Translations under genes and position numbers: made by a program
Shown: positions 1 to 5,068 of the stretch, one piece after another
How positions within the stretch are numbered: the stretch's first letter is position 1
Layout of the letters: every line of letters begins with the position of its first letter
Notes under the pieces: generated by a model
Database searches by the model: none
Told to the model about the DNA's origin: nothing
What the model saw: only the letters and a program-made list of their open reading frames with translations
Origin: Anaerobacillus sp.
GTDB lineage: Bacteria > Bacillota > Bacilli > Bacillales_H > Anaerobacillaceae
NCBI GenBank assembly: GCA_007120055.1
Contig: SKOL01000455.1
Span: 1-5,068, forward strand
Length of the DNA stretch: 5,068 bases
Direction of reading: 5' to 3'

Positions 1-1039
1 TCGTAATAAATAAACCAACAAGTAGCATTAACAATGCGGCTACTGCTTGATTGTTACCAATAATGTTTACAGATTGCTCTACTAGTAAATCAACATGGCC
101 AGTTTCACGAATAACAGCCGCAAATCCAGAAGCGGTAAGCATGACAAAACCGATAAATGCCATCATTTTCATACCATCCGTTAAATAATCTTCTGTTTTC
201 CTTATATTAATTTTTCCACTAAATAATAAAATGATAATACCTACAAGAGCACTTAAAATCATCGATCCTGATTGAAGCTGTACGATTAACGCTGCAACAA
301 TCGCAATTAAAGATACGAAGATGGATCGAAGTGAAACAGGTTCTTCTGTCGCTGCGACTTCATCATTTAACTGAATTTGTTTATAAGTACGTTCTTTACG
401 ATATGTGAAGAATACTGCAAACGCTAACCCTATAAGCATACCTAATGTCGGCAACAACATCGCTATAGGAATATCACTCATATTGATAACTAAGCCACTT
501 TCCTCCATGTTCAAACGAATAATGTCATGGAAAATTAACCCGAATCCAGCAGGAATTAAAATGTACGGGGCTTTTAAACCGAACGTAATTACTGTAGCAA
601 TCGCGCGTCGGTCGACTTTTAATTCATTTAACACTTGTAATAGTGGTGGAATTAAAATTGGAATAAAAGCGATATGGATCGGAATTACGTTTTGTGAGAA
701 AGAAGAGATAATTAAAATAATAAGAATAAGTAATACTTTCGAAAGACTCTTCTTTCTACTTTCCCCTTCTTTACCAACCATTTTGACCGCAAAATCTACG
801 ACCACTTTCGGTAATCCCGTTCTTGAAATCATTACGGCAAAACCACCTAATAACGCGTAACTTAAGGCAACGGTCGCCTTGCCGCCTAAGCCACCTGTAA
901 AAATATCAATCGTTTCTAATATCGAAAAACCTGCTATGAAACCACCTGCAAGAGCACCTAATAATAAGGCGATTACGACGTGAACTCTAAATAAACTTAA
1001 CGCTAGCATCACAAGAACTGCAATAATAACCGCATTCAT
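1..1039 (-). CDS. yuiF: YuiF-type Na+/H+ antiporter family protein (C-terminus outside the window)
   Basis: The frame is open for 346 codons from ATG 1037-1039 to the left edge without a stop. The start is set by AAAGGAGAGG about 8 nt upstream. The protein is very hydrophobic. An N-terminal segment (residues 3-37) leads into a Gly-rich stretch (about 49-77, GGLGGKATVALSYALLGG and then RTGLP), polar membrane motifs around SQNVIPIHIAF (115-125) and FGLKAPYILIPAGFG (153-167), and a charged cytoplasmic loop (about residues 218-242, containing YRKERTYKQ). This pattern matches the YuiF-like Na+/H+ antiporter family, a relative of NhaC, which is usually about 440 residues long. Roughly 90 residues should therefore be missing. 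Such proteins sit in the plasma membrane and are predicted to exchange cytoplasmic Na+ for external H+. The gene follows the dctP terminator and has its own promoter. Family assignment is firm. The exchanged ion is inferred from the family only; some NhaC relatives instead move organic acids or amino acids. Confidence 0.85.
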   Translation of the reverse strand, partial: MNAVIIAVLVMLALSLFRVHVVIALLLGALAGGFIAGFSILETIDIFTGGLGGKATVALSYALLGGFAVMISRTGLPKVVVDFAVKMVGKEGESRKKSLSKVLLILIILIISSFSQNVIPIHIAFIPILIPPLLQVLNELKVDRRAIATVITFGLKAPYILIPAGFGLIFHDIIRLNMEESGLVINMSDIPIAMLLPTLGMLIGLAFAVFFTYRKERTYKQIQLNDEVAATEEPVSLRSIFVSLIAIVAALIVQLQSGSMILSALVGIIILLFSGKINIRKTEDYLTDGMKMMAFIGFVMLTASGFAAVIRETGHVDLLVEQSVNIIGNNQAVAALLMLLVGLFIT

Positions 1040-1070
1040 ATTTCCCTCTCCTTTATGTTCTATTTATTTG

Positions 1071-1098
1071 ATTATACTTTATTGTGATAAATTGATAA
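1071..1098 (-). promoter_or_regulatory. possible second yuiF promoter P2
   Basis: A perfect -10 box TATAAT (minus strand, 1071-1076) is preceded at 16 bp by TTATCA (1093-1098, four of six matches to TTGACA). Initiation near 1064 would leave a leader of about 25 nt with the ribosome binding site intact. The weak -35 box lies inside one arm of the inverted repeat at 1093-1126, so a protein bound there could switch between P1 and P2. The -10 box is clear, but the promoter as a whole is only a candidate. Confidence 0.35.
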
Positions 1099-1126
1099 AG
1101 TGGTAAATTACTAAAACACTTTATCA
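1093..1126. promoter_or_regulatory. operator-like inverted repeat in the yuiF promoter
   Basis: TGATAAAGTG (1093-1102) and CACTTTATCA (1117-1126) are perfect 10-bp inverted arms separated by 14 bp. One arm covers the -10 box of P1 and the other covers the candidate -35 box of P2, the usual position for a repressor site. There is no U-tract, so it is not a terminator. An RNA hairpin in the P1 transcript is possible but would be AT-rich. The regulator is unknown. Confidence 0.45.
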
Positions 1127-1147
1127 TCTCATCTAGTAATCTGTCAA
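1120..1147 (-). promoter_or_regulatory. sigma-A promoter P1 of yuiF
   Basis: On the minus strand a perfect -35 box TTGACA (1142-1147) is followed after 16 bp by GATAAA (1120-1125, four of six matches to TATAAT). An 18-bp spacing to TAAAGT is an alternative. Initiation near 1113 would give a leader of about 75 nt ahead of the yuiF ATG at 1039. It lies downstream of the dctP terminator, which fits separate transcription of yuiF. Confidence 0.6.
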
Positions 1148-1216
1148 TAGCTTTATTTCGGCTTTTTGGTTCAAATCTAGTTTGTTGTCCAAACTCAATA
1201 ATTTGCCCTATCCAAT

Positions 1217-1252
1217 AAAAAACCTAGCTAGGCTAAGCCTAACTAGGTTTTT
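1217..1252 (-). terminator. rho-independent terminator after dctP
   Basis: Read on the minus strand, AAAAACCTAG-T-TAGGC, loop TTA, GCCTA-G-CTAGGTTTTTT forms a long hairpin starting 13 nt after the dctP stop. The central pair is G-U on the minus strand but C-A on the plus strand, and the U run is 6 long on the minus side. The structure therefore best ends minus-strand transcription. The flanking A and T runs would also let it work in the other direction, but no plus-strand gene is seen. Confidence 0.9.
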
Positions 1253-1265
1253 CCACATACGGTAT

Positions 1266-2345
1266 TTAGTTTTGAGCTGCTTCGATTTCTTCGATTAACA
1301 TATTGAGAATAAATTCAGCGTCTGCACCATTTTCGTCAATAAAGAAATCACGTACAGGGATTGCTAATTCTCTAAATGCTTCTCTTTCTTCAGCAGTTAG
1401 TTCGTAAACTTCTGTCGGATAAGTGTCATTATCAATGATTGAATCTAGTAACTCATCATTCATTCGCTCTTGCATTTCATATGCAACTGGACGCATTTCT
1501 TCAACCGTTTCTAAAATCATGTCTTGAATATCTGTTGGTAATCCATTGAAGAAATCTGTATTTACCGTTGTCATCGCAACGTAAATGTTATGTTCAGAAA
1601 TTGTCATATGATCTTGAACTTCATGGAACTTTGCATCTTCAATAAAGAAGATTGGGTTTTCCTGACCTTGAACTACACCTTGCTGTAAACTCGTGTATAG
1701 TTCACCCCAGCTCATTTCTGTAGGATTTGCACCATATGCTCGATAAGATTCTAAAATTAACGGTGACGTTTGTGTTCTCATTAAAAATCCATCGAAATCT
1801 GCTGGTGTACGAAGTGGGCGATCCCCCGTCCATTGCATCGCACCTTCTGTCCAGTAAGCTAAAGGTGAAATGTTAAACTCTTCGTATTTCTCTGATAAGT
1901 GAACATTTAACGCTTCACTCTCATCTAAAATTTGTTGGTTTAATTCCATATCATCTGTAAATAAGAAGTGAAGTGCGAATAGTTGACCTTCACTTACCAT
2001 TGTTCCAGTAAAACCTGGTGAAACGATCGCAAACTCAACGCCGCCACTTTGTAATAATTCAACTTGGTTAACTTCACTTCCAAGTCCACCAAACTCATAA
2101 ACATCCATTGTAATTCTTCCATCAGATTTTTGTTTTAAGCGCTCAGCAAATTCAGCCGCATACTCATATTGTACTTGACCTTGGAATTCTTCAGTCACAA
2201 ACTTCCAGTGGTACGTTTCTTCACCAGACGCTCCATTTCCTGTTTCATCAGTTTGTGTTTCTTCACTTCCGCCACATGCTACTAAAATGATACTAAACAG
2301 CATCGCTAGCACTAGCATTGAGATTCCTTTTTTGTTAAAAAACAT
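1266..2345 (-). CDS. dctP: TRAP transporter solute-binding lipoprotein DctP
   Basis: This extracytoplasmic receptor of a TRAP transporter binds an organic acid and delivers it to the DctQ-DctM membrane complex. The protein has 359 residues. Residues 1-23 form a signal peptide ending in the lipobox LVAC, with lipid-anchored Cys24 followed by GGS and an acidic, Gly-rich linker, as expected for a Gram-positive surface lipoprotein. The mature part carries family hallmarks: YEFGGLGSEVNQVELLQSG (about 83-101), the ligand-binding Arg190 in FLMRTQTSP, and LYTSLQQGVVQGQENP (216-231). The start is taken at ATG 2343-2345, 6 nt after GGGGG; a TTG one codon earlier is only 3 nt from that site. The mature domain is very rich in Glu and Asp, which suits an alkaline or salty exterior. 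It is the last gene of the operon, 187 nt after dctM. The family is certain, but the substrate (C4-dicarboxylate, keto acid, sugar acid or another) is not. Confidence 0.93.
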   Translation of the reverse strand: MFFNKKGISMLVLAMLFSIILVACGGSEETQTDETGNGASGEETYHWKFVTEEFQGQVQYEYAAEFAERLKQKSDGRITMDVYEFGGLGSEVNQVELLQSGGVEFAIVSPGFTGTMVSEGQLFALHFLFTDDMELNQQILDESEALNVHLSEKYEEFNISPLAYWTEGAMQWTGDRPLRTPADFDGFLMRTQTSPLILESYRAYGANPTEMSWGELYTSLQQGVVQGQENPIFFIEDAKFHEVQDHMTISEHNIYVAMTTVNTDFFNGLPTDIQDMILETVEEMRPVAYEMQERMNDELLDSIIDNDTYPTEVYELTAEEREAFRELAIPVRDFFIDENGADAEFILNMLIEEIEAAQN

Positions 2346-2532
2346 CAAATACCCCCATAATATATTTTTTTATTTACACTAGTATTGGAATACACTAGGT
2401 AATAACGTTCATAAAAGCGCCTGCTAGCGCCATGTTGTCTCTGCCTCGTACATCGCACCTAAATTAACCAAGGACGGTACAAAACGTTGAATATTTAGGA
2501 ATGAAATATTCTGCATTTTCGGTAAGTATAAT
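2346..2532 (-). other. structured dctM-dctP intergenic leader
   Basis: This 187-nt gap lies inside the operon. From dctM towards dctP it holds an 8-bp perfect hairpin (GAATATTT and AAATATTC, 2489-2511, loop 7) without a U-tract. A GC-richer patch follows (about 2417-2460) in which GCG-ATGT can pair with ACAT-GG-CGC and GCGC with GCGC. Next is a direct repeat ACACTAG (2376-2382 and 2392-2398) that also folds as an imperfect hairpin just ahead of the ribosome binding site. I find no convincing promoter or terminator. A role in mRNA processing or stability, raising DctP above the membrane subunits, is an inference. Confidence 0.4.
2352..2356 (-). promoter_or_regulatory. ribosome binding site deciding the dctP start
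   Basis: GGGGG on the minus strand lies 6 nt before ATG 2343-2345 and only 3 nt before the in-frame TTG at 2346-2348. The spacing favours the ATG. A run of five G can pair with the CCUCC of 16S rRNA using one G-U pair. dctQ has a similar G5 site. Confidence 0.6.
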
Positions 2533-3804
2533 CTACATTATATATCGATAAAATAATGAAATTTCTTCAAACATAATGACCAAAACCGCAACAATCACTA
2601 ACATGACGATGTATGGCGGTGTGCCACGAATAACATCTAAGTATGAGCGTTCAAAAACGGCACTTGCAGTAAAAATATCAACCCCAAACGGTGGTGTCGC
2701 AGAACCTAATGCAGCCTGGAATGTAATCACGACTCCTAAATGAACTGGGTCGACTCCCGCTGCCATTGCTACCGGATAAAAGATCGGCGTTAAAATTAAG
2801 ATAACGACGATCGGATCGACAAACATACAGCCGATAAAAAAGAAGATCGCTACCATGAATAGAACAAATAACGCACTCGGTTCAGCCGGGAAAAGTTCTG
2901 TAATCATATTCGGAATTCTTGCATACGATATTACCCAGGAAAAGGCTTGCCCACCGGCAACTAACACAAAGACTGCCGAAGTTACTAAACCTGTCGATAA
3001 AGCAATTTTAGGAATATCCGTAATTTTTATCGATCGGAAAATAAGAACTTCTAAGATGAGCGCATATAAAACTGATATACCCGCTGCCTCAGTCGGTGTG
3101 AAAAAACCAGTATAAATACCACCAACAATGATGATCGGGAATCCCAGTGGAAATAAAGCTTTTTTCGTAAATTGTAGTCGCTCTTTCCAAGTCGCTTTTT
3201 CTGCTAATGGGATGTTTCGTCTTTTAGCATAAAAATAACTATATATTGCAAAAAATAAAAAGATTAATATACCAGGGCCGATCCCTGCGATAAATAATTC
3301 TCCTGGTGAAGTTCCAGAAACAACCGCATAGATGATCATTCCGATACTAGGCGGAATTAACAATGCAATGTCACTCGAATTAATAATTAATGCAATTGCA
3401 CTTGAATCTTTGTAACCTACTGATAATAAGCGCTGTCGCATCGGTTTACCAATCGCCACAACTGTTGCCTGAGTTGACCCGGAAATCGAACCAAATAGTG
3501 TACAAGCCGCTGCTGTTGTAATGGCATAACCACCACGAACATGGCCGATAAAGCCTCCAATAAAATCTAGTAGCCGTTGCGATGTTTTTCCCGTAGACAT
3601 AATGTCTGCTGCGAAGATAAACAGCGGAACCGCTAATAGAACATAACCACTAACCCCTTCCATCATCTGTTGGATCATAAACCAAGCATCAATGTTTGGG
3701 TAGAAAATTAATAAGACGATTAATGGTGCTACGATCAGGGGAACCATCATCGGAAACCCTAAAAGTAGTAAAACCGCCATGATGATTAAAAGTGTTGCAA
3801 CCAT
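2533..3804 (-). CDS. dctM: TRAP transporter large permease subunit DctM
   Basis: This is the transport-catalysing membrane subunit, which moves the substrate released by DctP inward together with Na+. At 423 residues it is full length for the family (about 425-430), with roughly a dozen hydrophobic segments. Recognisable motifs are LLAVPLFIFAADIM (56-69), FGSISGSTQATVVAIG (104-119), INSSDIALLIPPSIGMIIYAV (141-161, the first helical-hairpin region), FTPTEAAG (235-242), FVDPIVVILILTP (328-340) and GSATPPFGVDIF (367-378, the second hairpin region). The GSTQAT and NSSDIALLIPPS forms differ slightly from the commoner GSSVAT and GTLGILIPPS and may mark a subclade. The ATG start follows AGAGGA by 8 nt. 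It is 79 nt downstream of dctQ and co-oriented, with no terminator between them. Separate DctQ and DctM genes mean this is not the fused DctQM form. Confidence 0.95.
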   Translation of the reverse strand: MVATLLIIMAVLLLLGFPMMVPLIVAPLIVLLIFYPNIDAWFMIQQMMEGVSGYVLLAVPLFIFAADIMSTGKTSQRLLDFIGGFIGHVRGGYAITTAAACTLFGSISGSTQATVVAIGKPMRQRLLSVGYKDSSAIALIINSSDIALLIPPSIGMIIYAVVSGTSPGELFIAGIGPGILIFLFFAIYSYFYAKRRNIPLAEKATWKERLQFTKKALFPLGFPIIIVGGIYTGFFTPTEAAGISVLYALILEVLIFRSIKITDIPKIALSTGLVTSAVFVLVAGGQAFSWVISYARIPNMITELFPAEPSALFVLFMVAIFFFIGCMFVDPIVVILILTPIFYPVAMAAGVDPVHLGVVITFQAALGSATPPFGVDIFTASAVFERSYLDVIRGTPPYIVMLVIVAVLVIMFEEISLFYRYIM

Positions 3805-3883
3805 ATGTTTGTTCCTCTCTATTTAAAATACGTGCTTTTCTAGCTAAACTCGATTTCGGTGCCGAGTCAATTTTTTAACATCG

Positions 3884-4438
3884 TTATATCGCTTGCGACT
3901 GCTTTTCGGGTGTAGTTTGTTCCTCTGAGTAGTCCATTTTCTCTGTACCGATGTACACTTCTTCTTCTTTAATGTTAATCCAAACGTTTCGCACGTATTG
4001 GATCGCGCCAAGAACAAAACCGATAGGAAGAAAAATTGCCATAAAATAGACCGGCACTTGAAGGGCCGTCGTCACTCGCCCTGTATCCATTAACCATAAA
4101 ACATAGTCCATTGAAAAATAAGCTAAAACAAGCAATACCATCGCCGTTACTGAAGAAATAAATATCGCAAGAATCTTTTTCACTAGTCTTGGTGCTAAAT
4201 CAAAAAACGCACTCATTCGAATGTGTCTTCCTTTTCTTGCTCCATAACTTATCCCCATAAAAGTTGCGATAATTACAGCAATTTGACTTATCTCTGCTGC
4301 AAACGACCAACCGTTACCTGTGATCGCTCGACTTAACACATTTCCAACAACCATAATCGAAATTAATATAATCGCATAGCTTAATATATATGTTTCAACT
4401 TTCATTACGAAACGATCAAGCTTTTTTATCCATTCCAA
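3884..4438 (-). CDS. dctQ: TRAP transporter small permease subunit DctQ
   Basis: This is the small membrane subunit that pairs with DctM in the TRAP complex. It has 184 residues, typical for the family, with four hydrophobic segments at about 17-37, 46-66, 87-110 and 128-148. The family signature GARKGRHIRMSAFFDLAP (66-83), on the loop after the second segment, contains the conserved G-x-H-I core. The N-terminus starts with a basic amphipathic stretch (MEWIKKLDRFVMKVETY). The C-terminal tail (about 155-184) is long, hydrophilic and rich in Glu and Gln. The start is TTG, chosen because AAGGGGG lies 9 nt upstream. The next in-frame ATG, at codon 12, has no ribosome binding site. It is the first gene of the dctQMP operon, with no other gene between it and the pepA terminator except a doubtful small ORF. 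Confidence 0.9.
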   Translation of the reverse strand: MEWIKKLDRFVMKVETYILSYAIILISIMVVGNVLSRAITGNGWSFAAEISQIAVIIATFMGISYGARKGRHIRMSAFFDLAPRLVKKILAIFISSVTAMVLLVLAYFSMDYVLWLMDTGRVTTALQVPVYFMAIFLPIGFVLGAIQYVRNVWINIKEEEVYIGTEKMDYSEEQTTPEKQSQAI

Positions 4439-4447
4439 ATAAATTGG

Positions 4448-4454
4448 CCCCCTT
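4448..4454 (-). promoter_or_regulatory. ribosome binding site deciding the dctQ TTG start
   Basis: AAGGGGG on the minus strand is 9 nt from the TTG at 4436-4438. No comparable site precedes the internal ATG at codon 12. A TTG start behind a strong site is normal in Bacillaceae but can lower expression of the first subunit. Confidence 0.6.
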
Positions 4455-4463
4455 CTTAATTAA

Positions 4464-4483
4464 AGTAAACAAATTCGTTTACT
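4464..4483. promoter_or_regulatory. operator-like palindrome upstream of dctQ
   Basis: AGTAAAC (4464-4470) and GTTTACT (4477-4483) are perfect 7-bp inverted arms around a 6-bp centre. The site begins about 10 nt upstream of the dctQ ribosome binding site. It could bind a repressor or form a small hairpin in the leader. A match to the CcpA cre consensus was tested and is poor (about 8 of 11 fixed positions), so no regulator is named. Confidence 0.4.
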
Positions 4484-4529
4484 AGGAATAATTTGTACAT
4501 CTAATTATTTTATTCGGCTTTTAACTGAG

Positions 4530-4642
4530 TGAATTTCATAATTACCAATAATGAGCCACATCACGAAATATATAGTTTGCGAATGGTTTTGACGCAACTA
4601 TATATTGATCTTAGTGGTGAAAATATTGAATTATGAAATTCA
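4530..4642. repeat. 113-bp imperfect inverted repeat in the dctQ leader region
   Basis: The outer arms TGAATTTCATAATT (4530-4543) and AATTATGAAATTCA (4629-4642) are perfect 14-bp inverted copies. Inside, ATATATAGTT (4568-4577) plus GCG (4579-4581) pairs with CGC plus AACTATATAT (4593-4605), leaving one bulged T and an 11-nt loop. The stretches between also pair in part, with CAATA and CCAC blocks matching. Neither strand has a following U-tract, so it is not a normal terminator. TTAA occurs on both sides (4521-4524 and 4643-4646), which could be chance or a target duplication. It may be a small non-autonomous mobile element, a paired regulator site, or a long leader hairpin. Confidence 0.55.
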
Positions 4643-4670
4643 TTAAACTGTAAATATAGGAATAATTGTA

Positions 4671-4698
4671 TTTATAGGTAAAACTTGTATAAAAGCAA
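4671..4698 (-). promoter_or_regulatory. candidate dctQMP promoter, proximal
   Basis: TTGCTT (4693-4698) is followed after 16 bp by TATAAA (4671-4676, five of six matches to TATAAT) on the minus strand. The -35 box is weak (three of six) and overlaps the downstream copy of an 11-bp direct repeat, as expected for an activated promoter. Initiation near 4664 would place the whole 113-bp inverted repeat in the dctQ leader. Confidence 0.35.
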
Positions 4699-4748
4699 AC
4701 TCCGTACACCTATCATATAGAATTCGCATTTTTCTTACAAACTCCGTA
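4696..4748. repeat. 11-bp direct repeat at 42-bp spacing
   Basis: CAAACTCCGTA occurs at 4696-4706 and again at 4738-4748; on the minus strand it reads TACGGAGTTTG. The period is 42 bp, four helical turns, and partial similarity continues beyond each copy (CCT and TCAT blocks). Each copy runs into a candidate -35 box. This suggests either an activator bound twice on one DNA face or an old tandem duplication of a promoter segment. Confidence 0.5.
4712..4740 (-). promoter_or_regulatory. candidate dctQMP promoter, distal
   Basis: TTGTAA (4735-4740, four of six) and TATGAT (4712-4717, five of six) are separated by 17 bp on the minus strand. This is the best-scoring sigma-A pair that I find upstream of dctQ. 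Its -35 box sits at the same place in the 11-bp direct repeat as that of the proximal candidate. Initiation near 4705 would give a leader of about 265 nt. Confidence 0.45.
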
Positions 4749-4940
4749 TTCCTTCATTAATATTGATATATTATAGTAAGTTACGATTACACTATGTGAA
4801 ACTAGCATTCTATCCATATGCTCCCAGAGACTCGGATATGCACCAAGTGTTTTAAATTCCTCGTTTTTTCGACAAAAAAAAGAGCGGTGTCTGACACCGC
4901 TCGTGGACATTTCGTCAATTTGTCTTTCTAGGGTGGACAC
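4713..4940 (-). other. doubtful 75-codon ORF overlapping the pepA terminator
   Basis: A GTG start at 4938-4940 follows AGGA by 6 nt, and the frame stays open for 75 codons to TGA. I recognise no family. Residues about 13-22 are simply the translated terminator stem and U-tract (SGVRHRSFF), so a full-length message would have to read through that terminator. The later part (from about KNEEFKTLG through AYPSLWEHMDRML to SHSVIVTYYN) looks more protein-like than random sequence and could be a decayed coding or repeat fragment. The 3' end overlaps the best dctQ promoter candidate. Most likely it is not a gene. Confidence 0.2.
4874..4902 (-). terminator. rho-independent terminator of pepA
   Basis: On the minus strand GAGCGGTG, loop TCAGA, CACCGCTC is followed immediately by eight T (4874-4881). 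The arms are perfect and GC-rich, 53 nt past the pepA stop. This separates pepA from the TRAP operon. Confidence 0.93.
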
Positions 4941-4955
4941 TTTCCATCCTAATAA

Positions 4956-5068
4956 TTAAAATCTTCTCGCTAATGTGGCAAGGGTACGAACCATTGCTCC
5001 TGTTCCGCCTTTTGGACCGAAGACGCTATCTTTTCTTGTCCAACCAGTTCCAGCAATATCTAAGTGAA
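4956..5068 (-). CDS. pepA: leucyl aminopeptidase, M17 family (C-terminal 36 residues only)
   Basis: The last 36 codons and the TAA stop of a gene entering from the right edge are present. The sequence [14 protein letters not shown] followed by [21 protein letters not shown] is the characteristic C-terminus of M17 leucyl aminopeptidases: the W-x-H-L-D-I-A-G-T strand, then G-P-K-G-x-T-G and a final helix V-R-T-L-x-x-L. These cytosolic, two-metal hexameric enzymes release N-terminal residues, preferring Leu, during peptide turnover. The metal ligands and catalytic residues lie upstream of the window and cannot be checked. From memory, the B. subtilis counterpart is YuiE, adjacent to yuiF. A strong terminator follows. 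Confidence 0.9.
   Translation of the reverse strand, partial: HLDIAGTGWTRKDSVFGPKGGTGAMVRTLATLARRF

Noticed and set aside
405..860. 151-codon plus-strand ORF
   Set aside because: It lies wholly antisense to the yuiF frame, which shows clear membrane-protein motifs. Its product is a low-complexity Ile, Asn and Lys-rich sequence without recognisable domains.
1179..1195. Short inverted repeat AGTTTG, five bases, CAAACT upstream of the yuiF -35 box
   Set aside because: The 6-bp AT-rich arms are common by chance, and no second copy or link with a known site was seen.
2855..3115. 86-codon plus-strand ORF
   Set aside because: It is antisense to dctM across a conserved family region, with no ribosome binding site context or recognisable product.
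3848..3877. Hairpin ACTCG...CGAGT followed by a T run on the plus strand, between dctQ and dctM
   Set aside because: The stem is only 5 bp with a 10-nt loop, the T run does not follow directly, and no plus-strand gene needs a terminator there. On the minus strand it has no useful U-tract.
4469..4483. Possible CcpA cre site within the dctQ palindrome
   Set aside because: Aligned on the central CG it matches only about 8 of 11 fixed cre positions, with mismatches in essential bases, so catabolite control is not supported.
4569..4597. Third promoter candidate TTGCGT-17 bp-TATATA inside the inverted repeat
   Set aside because: Both boxes are weak (three and four of six), and the AT-rich word is explained by the repeat arm itself. 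The two upstream candidates are better.
1..5068. tRNA, rRNA, CRISPR arrays, transposases or known riboswitches
   Set aside because: Reading both strands, I saw no cloverleaf, rRNA segment, regularly spaced repeat array, transposase motif or recognisable riboswitch core.

Overview
The window looks like chromosome from a low-GC member of the Bacillaceae, plausibly an alkaliphile or a salt-adapted relative. This rests on the AT-rich sequence, G-rich Shine-Dalgarno sites, U-tract hairpin terminators, a leucyl aminopeptidase and a YuiF-type Na+/H+ antiporter that I recall as neighbours (yuiE/yuiF) in Bacillus subtilis, and a very acidic substrate-binding lipoprotein. The genus cannot be fixed from the sequence alone.

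Every supported gene lies on the minus strand, so the window reads from right to left. At the right edge (4956-5068) is the last part of a leucyl aminopeptidase (pepA/yuiE), closed by a strong U-tract terminator (4874-4902). A gene-poor stretch of about 515 bases follows (4439-4955). It holds a doubtful 75-codon ORF that runs through the terminator, two tandem candidate promoters built on an 11-bp direct repeat 42 bp apart, a 113-bp imperfect inverted repeat, and a 20-bp palindrome just upstream of the next ribosome binding site. Next comes a complete TRAP (tripartite ATP-independent periplasmic) transporter operon in the order dctQ (3884-4438), dctM (2533-3804), dctP (1266-2345). It ends in a near-perfect hairpin terminator (1217-1252). 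Last, running off the left edge, is a YuiF-type Na+/H+ antiporter gene (1-1039). Its 180-bp control region has a good sigma-A promoter, a second candidate promoter, and an inverted repeat overlapping both.

Functionally, DctP is a cell-surface lipoprotein that should capture an organic acid and hand it to the DctQ/DctM membrane complex, which imports it with the Na+ gradient. A Na+/H+ antiporter such as the neighbouring one would restore that gradient, although the two genes appear to be separate transcription units. The exact substrate cannot be read from the sequence. The genes themselves are ordinary members of known families. I see no clearly new system. The most interesting material is the unexplained repeat and palindrome architecture upstream of dctQ and yuiF, and the placement of the TRAP operon between two genes that are adjacent in B. 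subtilis.
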